Below, piece by piece: positions 52,650 to 61,414 of a stretch of 61,817 bases of DNA. The DNA comes from Geminisphaera colitermitum TAV2 (lineage in GTDB: Bacteria > Verrucomicrobiota > Verrucomicrobiia > Opitutales > Opitutaceae). Location of the stretch: assembly GCF_000171235.2 (NCBI RefSeq), contig NZ_ABEA03000117.1, forward strand, positions 1 through 61,817, in the 5' to 3' direction. The notes under the pieces are model-generated. The model had not been told where the DNA came from and ran no database searches. It was given only the letters and a program-made list of their open reading frames with translations. The position numbers were made by a program, and so were the translations under genes. Each line of letters begins with the position of its first letter. Within the stretch, counting starts at the first letter, position 1.

Positions 52650-53858
52650 ATGAAAATCCTGATTATAAATGCGCTAAGCAAGACGAACGCCGTTGGCGGT
52701 GCTGAAAAGTCGGTTCATCTGACTGCTTGCGAATTATATGCTAAGGGGCATGATGTGTTACTTCTGGCCTTTCATAGATCATGGAAATTTCGTTATATGA
52801 CGGTGGATTCCGTTCCAATTCTGCTCTGTCCTTGTGCCAATATCTACTGGCCTTTTGACGGGAGAGTGCGACATCCACTAGCCCGGATTTTCTTTAATAT
52901 CTTTGATATAATAAATCCTATATCCATAGCAATTATTGCTGGAATTGTGGCATTCAAGCGACCATGCATTGCATGGACGAACATGGTGAAGGGTTGGTCG
53001 GTCGGCTCTTGGCTGATACTTAAAATAATGAGGGTTCCTGTAGTAGCTACATTAAGGGAATTTGATTTATTATATAGTGGAGAATCAATTAAATTACACC
53101 CCGAGAGCCCTAAAGCGATTCCTGGGATTAGCGCTCTCAAGTGTTTTTTTACACGATTTCCCGATGCTGTCGTGGGAATCAGTAAATACATTTTAAATTT
53201 GCATAAGAACGCTGGCTACTTCAGGAATTCACGTGATTCATGGGTAATAGCCAATCCAATTGATGTTTCTATAAATTATGTAAAACGACCTCTCGTTGTT
53301 GGCAATGATATGTTAAGAATTGGATGGATCGGGCGTTTTTCAGCGGAAAAAGGAATTCATGTGTTTTTGGGTGCGGCGCACAAGTTGAAATTCCATAAAA
53401 AATTTAATTTTTATATCGCCGGATCAGGAGATCTTGATTTGATAGCATCCGTTCAAAAAGCACAAGCAAATGGCGAAGTAAGGTATGTCGGGTTTTCGAA
53501 AACTTCGGATTTTTTATCCCAGATAGATGTTCTCGTGGTCACATCATTATGGCCCGAACCTTTTGGGAGGGTTGTGATTGAAGGATTTCAGTATGGATGC
53601 TATGTATTAAGCACTGATCGAGGGGGGCTGCCTGAAATTAATAAAAATAAAAGTTGCGGACAATTGTTTGATGGTTCTGTAGACGATCTTTGTGCGAAAT
53701 TGGAGAAGATTTCTTTTGAGAAAATTTTGAGCGCACGGGAGGCTGCACGAGTTGAGGCGCTTACTTATATTTCGGCTTTGATAGCAGATGAATATATTAA
53801 AGTTTTTGAGTCACATATAATAGACAATTCCCTTAATGTGAATGAAAATATTGTATGA
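52650..53858 (+). CDS. Family 4 glycosyltransferase
   Basis: A 402-residue GT-B enzyme. N-terminal domain begins ILIINALSKTNAVGGAEKSV; C-terminal domain has RIGWIGRFSAEKGIHVFLGA, YIAGSGDLD and the donor-binding VVTSLWPEPFGRVVIEGFQY with the EX7E-type glutamates. Retaining sugar transfer in the cytoplasm. Strongly AT-rich and with poor codon match to the flanking genome, as are the next two genes. Confidence 0.92.
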   Translation: MKILIINALSKTNAVGGAEKSVHLTACELYAKGHDVLLLAFHRSWKFRYMTVDSVPILLCPCANIYWPFDGRVRHPLARIFFNIFDIINPISIAIIAGIVAFKRPCIAWTNMVKGWSVGSWLILKIMRVPVVATLREFDLLYSGESIKLHPESPKAIPGISALKCFFTRFPDAVVGISKYILNLHKNAGYFRNSRDSWVIANPIDVSINYVKRPLVVGNDMLRIGWIGRFSAEKGIHVFLGAAHKLKFHKKFNFYIAGSGDLDLIASVQKAQANGEVRYVGFSKTSDFLSQIDVLVVTSLWPEPFGRVVIEGFQYGCYVLSTDRGGLPEINKNKSCGQLFDGSVDDLCAKLEKISFEKILSAREAARVEALTYISALIADEYIKVFESHIIDNSLNVNENIV

Positions 53859-53896
53859 GACTATAACTCTCTTATCGATTTTATTATCATCATTCA

Positions 53897-54769
53897 ATGA
53901 AAATTGGAATATTGGCGACTAATTTCAAATACCCGCCACGAGCTATTGCAACAACTATTCGATGCTCAATAATTGCTGCATTCTTGCGAATGTTTTGGTG
54001 CGAAAATTATTATATATGGTATATTCATGATTATTTTGATCATAGGGGAATCGCTCGCAAATATCTTTCCATACTGTTGCTTCATTGCTCTCGGATTTGG
54101 ATCGCTAACTCACAAGATGTTGCTCAGTCAATAATTGGAATGGAGGGTGGTTTAAAATATAAAGGGATTATGATATATTGTGCTGTGGAGACTCCCTTTC
54201 ATGCGAGCTCGGCGGTGCGAAAAAAAATGAGGGAATCGGTAATTTTCGTCGGTTCAATAAATGCATGGAAAGGACTTCGTGAAATCGTTTGCGGATTGGC
54301 GGAATGTCGTCTAAAGAATGGATGGGCTCCAGAACTTGGGGTTATTGGAGAAATAATAGATAGAAACTATTGGAATGATATCCAGAGTATAGCTATACGC
54401 GAAAATGTGAAGATCAATTATTTGGGAGTTCGGAATGATGTGACTACGATTATGCAAAGTTATGAAGTTTTGATTCATGGAACATTGCAACGTGAACCAT
54501 TTGGATTGGTTGTCGCGGAGGCTCTTAATGCTGGTTGTTTTGTTGTTTCCAGTGCGAGGGGGGGGGTTAGGGAGTTACTCACAGAACCGATGCTTAAGTG
54601 CGCTTTTACACCTGAAGATCCTAAGAATTTAGGTGAATCGTTATTACGGGCGGAATATGAACTTAGTTTGGGAAGGGGAGGGGGGGGCGGGAGATTTTCT
54701 GTTGATCGACATTATCATGCTATGTCGAGTCTTAAAAAAAGTCTTGAATCTGTTTTTTGGATAATTTGA
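53897..54769 (+). CDS. Family 4 glycosyltransferase (short)
   Basis: A 290-residue GT-B enzyme, shorter than usual because much of the N-terminal domain is lacking. It keeps VIFVGSINAWKGLREIVCGL, LGVIGEI and VLIHGTLQREPFGLVVAEAL from the donor-binding domain. Runs of nine G (54558-54566) and eight G (54680-54687) occur in the coding strand. It may be a trimmed functional enzyme or a decaying copy; the frame is intact. Confidence 0.8.
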   Translation: MKIGILATNFKYPPRAIATTIRCSIIAAFLRMFWCENYYIWYIHDYFDHRGIARKYLSILLLHCSRIWIANSQDVAQSIIGMEGGLKYKGIMIYCAVETPFHASSAVRKKMRESVIFVGSINAWKGLREIVCGLAECRLKNGWAPELGVIGEIIDRNYWNDIQSIAIRENVKINYLGVRNDVTTIMQSYEVLIHGTLQREPFGLVVAEALNAGCFVVSSARGGVRELLTEPMLKCAFTPEDPKNLGESLLRAEYELSLGRGGGGGRFSVDRHYHAMSSLKKSLESVFWII

Positions 54770-54811
54770 TAGTTATTTCCATGTAATATGGAATAAGTCG
54801 AATTTATAAAA

Positions 54812-56029
54812 ATGCCTTTTGTAAAGAGACTGTTTTGTTATGGTTTTTGGTGTATTTCTGGTTGTATGAATAGTAATAAACTAATGGTTCTGGCCTCGGG
54901 ACTTTCGTATCCTCCTAATGAGGGGTTACATGAGCAATTCCTGCAGACTTTGGAAAACTTAATTAAATTTAAGGAATCGGGTGGTTTAATAATGGATTTA
55001 ATTGTGGTATCTAAGGCTGCTGAGGATTTTGATAAAGAGACTTTTTGCTCGAAATTTCCACAGGTGGATTCACTACATGTAATTATCTGTCGTTTGAAAT
55101 ATCCCTTTTTGATGGCGAAATGTTTTATCTTCCCCATGTTGTTTTTTTCAAGTGTATTAGGAGAAAGGGGAAATTACGCGTATGTTTATATTGAGGGGAT
55201 TCCATTGGCGCCTTTGATTAGATATTTTGGCCATTGCTCGATAATAATGAGTGGTCTAGATGCTTGGTCGCTAAGGCAGAGAAGGTTGTCGCGTAAATCT
55301 AGGGGGATGCGAAAATTCTTCTTATATGTCTACGCTATGTTTTCACTCTGGGTGGAGAAAAAATTTTATAAGAAAGCTACCTGTGTTCACCTAGTCTCTC
55401 CGGTCGATGCAAGGTATTATAGAAGAGTGTTAGGCATTTCGAATATTGCTGTAATACCGGTTTCAGTTCAAGATGAACGGAGGAGGGAGCATTCGGCGGC
55501 AGGTAATTATGTGGTTTTTTGGGGGGACATACGGGTAAGGTATATTAGGGCTGGTTTAGATTTATTACTAAATGATGTTTGGCCTAGTATCTCGGAATGT
55601 ATGCCTAATGTTTCATTGATTGCCTTGACTAGAATGATTCCTGATATGGGGATGACGGGGGATGGGCAGCGTAATGTTAGATTCTTAGAATGGTGCGATG
55701 ATATCGATACTTTGCTCAGTAATGCAAGAATTATCCTTCTTCCAGATATGGCGGGAACTGGATTAAAGAATCGCACTATACGCGCGTTGGCGAGTGGGCG
55801 TCCTGTAATCGGTTCACGGTTTGCACTTGAGGGCATTCCGGTCAAAGCGGGCATTGATGCTTTTTTGGCAAAGAATAAAATGGAATTTATTGAAAAAATA
55901 AAGCTACTCTTAAATGATACGGCGCTTGCTGACGCAATGGGGCAATCAGCTCGAAAGTTTGTTTCTGATAATTATTCTTCTATGTCAGTAAATCAACAAT
56001 GGATGGACCTTTTTTCTCGGATTTTTTGA
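54812..56029 (+). CDS. Family 4-like glycosyltransferase
   Basis: A 405-residue GT-B-like protein. The N-terminus LMVLASGLSYPPNEGLHEQF and the C-terminal block VRFLEWCDDIDTLLSNARII with GTGLKNRTIRALASGRPVIG fit GT4 enzymes. An in-frame ATG at 54866 (MNSNKLMVLASG) would give a more usual start without the hydrophobic leader. AT-rich. Confidence 0.82.
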   Translation: MPFVKRLFCYGFWCISGCMNSNKLMVLASGLSYPPNEGLHEQFLQTLENLIKFKESGGLIMDLIVVSKAAEDFDKETFCSKFPQVDSLHVIICRLKYPFLMAKCFIFPMLFFSSVLGERGNYAYVYIEGIPLAPLIRYFGHCSIIMSGLDAWSLRQRRLSRKSRGMRKFFLYVYAMFSLWVEKKFYKKATCVHLVSPVDARYYRRVLGISNIAVIPVSVQDERRREHSAAGNYVVFWGDIRVRYIRAGLDLLLNDVWPSISECMPNVSLIALTRMIPDMGMTGDGQRNVRFLEWCDDIDTLLSNARIILLPDMAGTGLKNRTIRALASGRPVIGSRFALEGIPVKAGIDAFLAKNKMEFIEKIKLLLNDTALADAMGQSARKFVSDNYSSMSVNQQWMDLFSRIF

Positions 56030-56133
56030 TGTCTACCTAGTTGATAATTGTTGGTTTTGATAATTTATTTGGAGCAATTTGGAATTGCATTTACTGAAGG
56101 ATTATTAAGCAAAGAAGATGGCAATATTATTGT

Positions 56134-57345
56134 ATGGCACGAATACAGTTCATTACAAATCTTTATTATCCCGATGAACTGGCAGGGGCTGCATTATTTG
56201 CCGACTTGAGTCAATTCTTGGTAGAGCGTAGTCATGAAGTAAGGGTTTTATGTACATTTTCGTATTACCCTGCTTGGCGTTTGCGGGAGGAAGACCGCGG
56301 AGTGGGGATACGTGAAGAACAGTGGAAGGGGATTCCACTCAAGCGTATTTCGATGTATGTGCCGGAACGTCCATCGGGAGCGCGGCGTATACTTTCGGAT
56401 TTTAGCTTTTTCCTGTCGATTCTGGCTCGGAATGGATTTCGGGGGTGGAAACCGGATGTGATTTTGACAGCGTCTCCTATGTTTTCCCAATGTCTGGCTC
56501 AGCGCTTTATTTATCCGTTTCGCCGTATTCCGCGCATGATCGTTGTGCAGGATTTTGTCGTCGATGCGGCGCTTGAATTGGGAATTTTGAAGCTGCCCTT
56601 GATTGAAAAACCGTTACGATGGCTGGAGCGTTGGAGTTTCCGCTCGGCAGCGACGCTTTCAACGATCAGCGATGCGATGCTGGAAAAGCTGGGGAAGATC
56701 GTCGGGGAAGATCGTCGGCTGATTTTTATTCCTAACTGGATTCATCAAAGCATCGCTACCGAAATTGCCCGGCAGCAGCAATCAGCTCCCGTCCGCCGGG
56801 AAGGCGTGCTGCTTTATAGTGGAAATCTTGGTGTGAAGCAGGGTCTGCCTCAGTTCTTGGAGGTGTTTCAACTCGGTCGGGATAACTGGAACTTGGAAAT
56901 CCATGGGGGGGGGGCGGAGTTGGAACGGATGCGCGAGGCGGTGAAGGGTGCTCCGGGGGTGGCTTTGGGCGAGGTTTTGCCTGAGGAGGAGTATGTTAAA
57001 AAACTGCTTACAAGTTCGGCTTGTTTGATCACACAGATGCCGGGAGTGGGGGCTAATTTCCTGCCAAGTAAGTTGCTGCCCGCTTTGGCAGCGGGGACGC
57101 CAGTACTGGCAGTAGGAGACAAGGACAGTCCGCTGGGACGCGAGGTGAAGCGGGGTCAGTTTGGCGATGTGTTGGCATCTGGCGACACGGAGGGCCTGCG
57201 GGCCGTGCTGCGGCACTGGCGTGCTAATCCAGATATTCTGAAAACATATTCGGCCAATGCGTTGGCATGGGGCGAACGATATTCTCGCGAGCGTGTGTTG
57301 GCTCAATATGAGACGGAGTTGATGCGCTTGGCGACCAAGGGTTAG
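56134..57345 (+). CDS. Family 4 glycosyltransferase (WbuB-like)
   Basis: A 403-residue GT-B enzyme similar to WbuB-type transferases: IQFITNLYYPDELAGAALFA, RVLCTFSYYPAWRL, GRMI-type donor domain with LLYSGNLGVKQGLPQFLEVF, EIHGGGAELERM and LPSKLLPALAAGTPVLAVG. Base composition rises again towards the genome average. A run of ten G (56905-56914) encodes the glycines of the conserved GGG loop. Confidence 0.9.
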   Translation: MARIQFITNLYYPDELAGAALFADLSQFLVERSHEVRVLCTFSYYPAWRLREEDRGVGIREEQWKGIPLKRISMYVPERPSGARRILSDFSFFLSILARNGFRGWKPDVILTASPMFSQCLAQRFIYPFRRIPRMIVVQDFVVDAALELGILKLPLIEKPLRWLERWSFRSAATLSTISDAMLEKLGKIVGEDRRLIFIPNWIHQSIATEIARQQQSAPVRREGVLLYSGNLGVKQGLPQFLEVFQLGRDNWNLEIHGGGAELERMREAVKGAPGVALGEVLPEEEYVKKLLTSSACLITQMPGVGANFLPSKLLPALAAGTPVLAVGDKDSPLGREVKRGQFGDVLASGDTEGLRAVLRHWRANPDILKTYSANALAWGERYSRERVLAQYETELMRLATKG

Positions 57346-57415
57346 TTTTGAGTTGGATGCTGGATTGGACTTTATGACTAAGAATTACCAACTGTGAACC
57401 AGAAAACTTAAATAT

Positions 57416-58390
57416 ATGAAAAAATTAATTGTGTTTGGTGGCGAAGGACTTATTGGCCGGCATTTGGCCGCATGCCTACTAGCGAAAGGAGATGACGTAA
57501 CGAGTGTTGATTTGGAGGATTCTAAACGAGGTGAGGGAGCCGCACGTCGGTTTGTCGCAGGGGATGTGCGCTTGCCGATTAGTGATCAATTATGTTCAAG
57601 TCCTCCTCCAGTGATTTTTAATTTAGCAGCAGTGTTGCGTACCCCCGGACACCCTATGCACGAATATTTTGAGACAAATCTAAAAGGTGCTGATCATGTT
57701 TGCGAGTATGCTAGAAAGACAAACGCCCGAACAATTGTTTTTACTAGTTCCATGGCAGCGTATGGAACCTCAGAGTATTTAAAAACTGAAGATACACTGC
57801 CAACTCCCAATACGGCTTATGGTATTTCCAAGCTAGTGGCGGAGCATATTCACCGCACTTGGCAGGCGGAGAAACCGGATGAACGCCGTTTGGTGATCGT
57901 GCGGCCCGGCGTGGTGTTTGGACGCGGCGAGCGGGGAAATGTCACCCGACTTTATTGGGCCTTGCGTCGCAAGCGCTTCGCCTATCCAGGCCGCACGGAC
58001 ACGATCAAGGCGAGCATTTACGTCAAGGATGTGGCGGCGCTTTTGGCGGGAATGGCAGCGAGGCCAGAGCCCGGCGTGTTTATCTATAATCTCACTTATG
58101 AACCCGCGCCGACGATTTCGGATATATGCGCGACGATGAGCAAGGTGACTGGTGTAAAGCTGCCCAAGTTGGTTGTCCCAGGGTTTCTGTTGCGGACGAT
58201 AGCGGCGGTGCTAGGGCCAGTTCATGGAGTATTGGGTGAGGGTTTTCATCCTGACCGGGTAAAAAAATTGATGATTTCGACCAATATCAGCGGAAAGAAA
58301 CTGCAAGAGGATGGCTACACGATGCGTTATTCATTGGAAGATGCGATTCGCGACTGGTGGAAAGATTGCGGAGAAAAGGGACTTGAATAA
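57416..58390 (+). CDS. NAD-dependent epimerase/dehydratase
   Basis: A 324-residue extended SDR. Cofactor motif IVFGGEGLIGRHLAACLL, FTSSMAAYG and Tyr/Lys in NTAYGISKLVAEHI; later VRPGVVFGRGERGNVTRLYW. It acts on a nucleotide sugar, probably as C4 epimerase or reductase. Direct neighbour of the priming transferase, so it may supply the first sugar of the repeat unit, as is common for such pairs. Confidence 0.9.
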   Translation: MKKLIVFGGEGLIGRHLAACLLAKGDDVTSVDLEDSKRGEGAARRFVAGDVRLPISDQLCSSPPPVIFNLAAVLRTPGHPMHEYFETNLKGADHVCEYARKTNARTIVFTSSMAAYGTSEYLKTEDTLPTPNTAYGISKLVAEHIHRTWQAEKPDERRLVIVRPGVVFGRGERGNVTRLYWALRRKRFAYPGRTDTIKASIYVKDVAALLAGMAARPEPGVFIYNLTYEPAPTISDICATMSKVTGVKLPKLVVPGFLLRTIAAVLGPVHGVLGEGFHPDRVKKLMISTNISGKKLQEDGYTMRYSLEDAIRDWWKDCGEKGLE

Positions 58391-58620
58391 AAGCTAAAAA
58401 CTGAAAACTAAAAAGCTAAAATTAGGATGCGGCCAAGTAGTGGGAACAGATACACCTAAAGATCTTTGTTAGCTTTTAGTTTTCAGCTTTTCCTTATGGC
58501 ACCCGGATTCAGTCACCCACTCCACTGAGCTTCGGGGCGAACACTTCGCATTTGACCATCTACGCACTGTCGTGTTTCGTCAGATTTTAGCTTTTTAGGT
58601 TTCAGCTTTCAGCTCTTTCA
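58387..58620. repeat. AGCTAAAA-type repeats in three blocks
   Basis: The 232-base spacer holds AAAAGCTAAAAACTGAAAAC (58389), the inverse TTAGCTTTTAGTTTTCAGC (58468) and TTTAGCTTTTTAGGTTTCAG (58585) ending just before the priming transferase start. Between the blocks there is nothing recognisable. Confidence 0.75.
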
Positions 58621-58622
58621 AG

Positions 58623-60026
58623 ATGATCGTCTATCGTCAGCGCGGCCTTGCCAATGTTTATGGGTTTGTCTCCACCGTGGTGGCGGTTGGTTTTCTCCCT
58701 TTGTACCGGGAGGTCTTGCCGTCGCTTACCTATGTAGCACTGGATCACGTGGACTTGCTGCCGTATGTGGTGGCAGTTTTTCTGGGAATGGTGGCCAGCG
58801 TGGGGTTGCTGCATGACCGAGCTGCTAATCTGAATCGGATCGACTACTGGGGGGCGTTTGGTCTGGCGCTTCGACAAGTGATGGTGGTGGGGGCGTTCAT
58901 CTTCGCCTTCATGTTCATTACCAAGGAGCGAGATGTAAGCCGGGTGTTTCTTGGTTCATATCTCGTGATCCTGACCGGGGTGCTGACGATGATGCATGCG
59001 CGGATGCCCCGGATGCTGGCGGATTTTCTGTTTCCCGATTCGGCGCAGATGCCGACTTTGTTTGTGGGGCGAACAGGGAATTTGGAGGCGCTGGATGTCT
59101 GGATCACCAATCGCGGGCACTTGGGTATGACTCCGGTGGGTTTGCTGTCGGATACTCCGCCAACGCGGGCGGAAAAGGCGGTGGCACCTTATCTCGGCAG
59201 GGTGGATCAACTGGAAAAGGTGCTGCATGAGCGTCGGGTGGGGCAGGTGGTTTTGTTAGAGTGGATCGACGATCCTGAGATGGTGCAGAAGATGATCGGT
59301 ATCTGCGAATCGGAGGGTTGCCGGTTTCTGATCCATAACAACTACGGAGCAAGATTTGCCCGGACGTTTATCCCGCTGGAGGAGGGCGGGCATCATTTCC
59401 TCGCCTTGCAACACGAGCCGCTGGAGGATCCGATCAGCCGGTTGTTGAAGCGGTTGCTGGATATTGCGATTTCGTTGCCGGTCGTGCTATTTGTCGTGCC
59501 GCCGCTGTGTGTATGGGTTTACTTTGTGCAGAGGCGGCAGGCTCCGGGGCCGTTGTTTTTCGTCAATCCGCGCGGGGGGCAGAATCGAACGAAGTTTAAC
59601 ATACTCAAATTCAGAACGATGTATGCGATCGATCACGACATCAACAAACAGGCCACGGTGGGGGACAGTCGTATTTATCCGTTTGGAGCATTTTTGAGGA
59701 GGTCGAGTCTGGATGAATTTCCGCAGTTCATCAATGTCCTGTTGGGCGACATGAGTGTCGTGGGGCCTCGACCTCATCCTGTAGGGATGGAAGAAAGATT
59801 TAGCCGAGAGACGCATGCATATAATAGCCGGTCATTTGTTAAGCCAGGGATAACCGGTTTGGCTCAAGTTAGAGGATATCGAGGAGAAATCACCGAACCA
59901 GAGAAACTGCACCGGCGCATTTATTGGGATCTTTATTACATCAGCAACTGGTCGCTGGCGCTTGATCTGCGCATCGTCTTCCTGACGGCCTGGCACGTGG
60001 TCCGCCCGCCGAAGACGGCGTATTGA
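58623..60026 (+). CDS. Priming glycosylphosphotransferase (WcaJ/WbaP type)
   Basis: A 467-residue polyprenyl-phosphate sugar phosphotransferase. The N-terminal half has about four membrane helices and a cytosolic nucleotide-binding-like domain (TLFVGRTGNLEALDVWITN). After a further helix, the catalytic domain has FNILKFRTMYAIDHD, SLDEFPQFINVLLGDMSVVG, PRPHPVGMEERF and KPGITGLAQVRGYRGE. It starts the repeat unit by placing a sugar phosphate on undecaprenyl phosphate. It ends the polysaccharide locus. Confidence 0.95.
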   Translation: MIVYRQRGLANVYGFVSTVVAVGFLPLYREVLPSLTYVALDHVDLLPYVVAVFLGMVASVGLLHDRAANLNRIDYWGAFGLALRQVMVVGAFIFAFMFITKERDVSRVFLGSYLVILTGVLTMMHARMPRMLADFLFPDSAQMPTLFVGRTGNLEALDVWITNRGHLGMTPVGLLSDTPPTRAEKAVAPYLGRVDQLEKVLHERRVGQVVLLEWIDDPEMVQKMIGICESEGCRFLIHNNYGARFARTFIPLEEGGHHFLALQHEPLEDPISRLLKRLLDIAISLPVVLFVVPPLCVWVYFVQRRQAPGPLFFVNPRGGQNRTKFNILKFRTMYAIDHDINKQATVGDSRIYPFGAFLRRSSLDEFPQFINVLLGDMSVVGPRPHPVGMEERFSRETHAYNSRSFVKPGITGLAQVRGYRGEITEPEKLHRRIYWDLYYISNWSLALDLRIVFLTAWHVVRPPKTAY

Positions 60027-60243
60027 AAAAGCTAAAAAGCTAAAAAGCTAAAAAGCTGAAAACAGTCTTCATACTTTAGCCACAAAGAGGCACGAAATCC
60101 CACACACTTCGGGGACGTTTCCATTGTGCCCATAGGCGCACGGGCGACATTCGCCGGGGGGGAAGATTCTCTTGTGTTTTTTTGTGGATGAAGCTCCGTG
60201 GTTTTATTTCAGCTTTCAGTTTTTAGCGTTTCAGCTTTTTTTT
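60024..60243. repeat. AGCTAAAA-type repeats flanking a short spacer
   Basis: Four tandem AAAAAGCT units follow the stop codon of the priming transferase gene (60027-60062), and inverse units TTTCAGCTTTCAGTTTTTAG end just before the ribD start (60207-60243). Between them 60065-60205 shows only a half CACAAAGAGGCACG repeat. Confidence 0.78.
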
Positions 60244-60247
60244 TCGT

Positions 60248-61414
60248 ATGGAAGCGGACCTGGCCCGGCACGAATGTTTTATGTGGCAAGCCCTCGCCCT
60301 CGCACGGCGGGCTTGGGGGAACACGCATCCCAACCCGATGGTCGGCGCGATCATCGTTGAGGATGGCGCGGTGGTGGCCGAGGGGTGGCATGCCCGGGAC
60401 GGCGGGCCGCACGCCGAGCGCGTGGCGTTGACCGCTCTTGGTCGTGCGCCCAAGCCGGGGGCGACGCTCTACGTGACTCTGGAGCCGTGCTCCACGCATG
60501 GGCGGACGGGCGCGTGTTGCGATGCGATCATCGAGGCGGGCATCAGGCGCGTGGTCGTGGGCGCGACCGACCCGAATCCCGACCACGCGGGCGCGGGTTA
60601 CGCCCGGCTGCGCGCGGCGGGCGTGGAGGTAATCACAGGGGTGCGCGAGCGCGAGTGCGCCGACCTCAACCTCATTTTTAACCAGTGGATCACCACGGGC
60701 CTGCCGTTGCTGGCGGGGAAAATCGCCACCACACTCGATGGCAAGATCGCGTGTCGCACGGGGCATTCCAAGTGGATCACTGGCGAGGCGGCGCGCGCCG
60801 ACGTGCACCGCTGGCGACGGCTTTTCCCGGCCATCGCCGTCGGTGCCATGACGGTGCTGGCCGATGATCCACGGCTCACAGCGCGGCCCGCTGACGGCGG
60901 GGAATGGTGCCCGTGGCGGTTTGTTTTCGACGGGTTGCTGCGAACGCTGGGCGGGCCGCGTCTGCCGCAGGTGTACACGGACGGGCATCGTGAGCGCACC
61001 ATCGTGGTGACCACGCCGCACGGCGGCATGGGCTACGTGCGCAAGCTGCGCGAGATGGGCGTGGCGGTGTGGGTGCTCGATGCGCCTACTCAGCGGGTCA
61101 ATTTCGCTGATTTCCGACGTCGTTGCGCCGAGGAAAAAATCACGGGCGTGTACTTCGAAGGCGGCGCCCAACTGCTAAGCGAACTGCTGCGCAGCCGCGA
61201 ACTCGATTACTTGTTCAACTACCGCGCGCCGCTGTTGTTTGCCGATGACAAGGCGCGGAGTGTGTTCACCGGACTGCGCACCGAAAGTGTGCAGCAGGCG
61301 GTCCGTATCCAGGGTGCGACTACGGAGGTGCATGGCGAGGATTCGCTGGTGCGCGGGCATGTGGTGTACCCGTCAAAACTTTCTGTCGATGAAACTGCAT
61401 TTGGCATCGGGTAA
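60248..61414 (+). CDS. ribD: Riboflavin biosynthesis protein RibD
   Basis: A 388-residue bifunctional deaminase/reductase. The deaminase domain (about 1-150) has THPNPMVGAIIVEDG, GPHAERVALTAL (His and Glu) and the zinc cysteines in LEPCSTHGRTGACCDAII. The reductase domain follows from about 155 (KIATTLDGKIACRTGHSKWI, GAMTVLADDPRLTARP, GVYFEGGAQLLSELLRS). It does steps two and three of riboflavin synthesis. It is the first gene after the polysaccharide locus and overlaps rdgB by 26 bases. Confidence 0.96.
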   Translation: MEADLARHECFMWQALALARRAWGNTHPNPMVGAIIVEDGAVVAEGWHARDGGPHAERVALTALGRAPKPGATLYVTLEPCSTHGRTGACCDAIIEAGIRRVVVGATDPNPDHAGAGYARLRAAGVEVITGVRERECADLNLIFNQWITTGLPLLAGKIATTLDGKIACRTGHSKWITGEAARADVHRWRRLFPAIAVGAMTVLADDPRLTARPADGGEWCPWRFVFDGLLRTLGGPRLPQVYTDGHRERTIVVTTPHGGMGYVRKLREMGVAVWVLDAPTQRVNFADFRRRCAEEKITGVYFEGGAQLLSELLRSRELDYLFNYRAPLLFADDKARSVFTGLRTESVQQAVRIQGATTEVHGEDSLVRGHVVYPSKLSVDETAFGIG

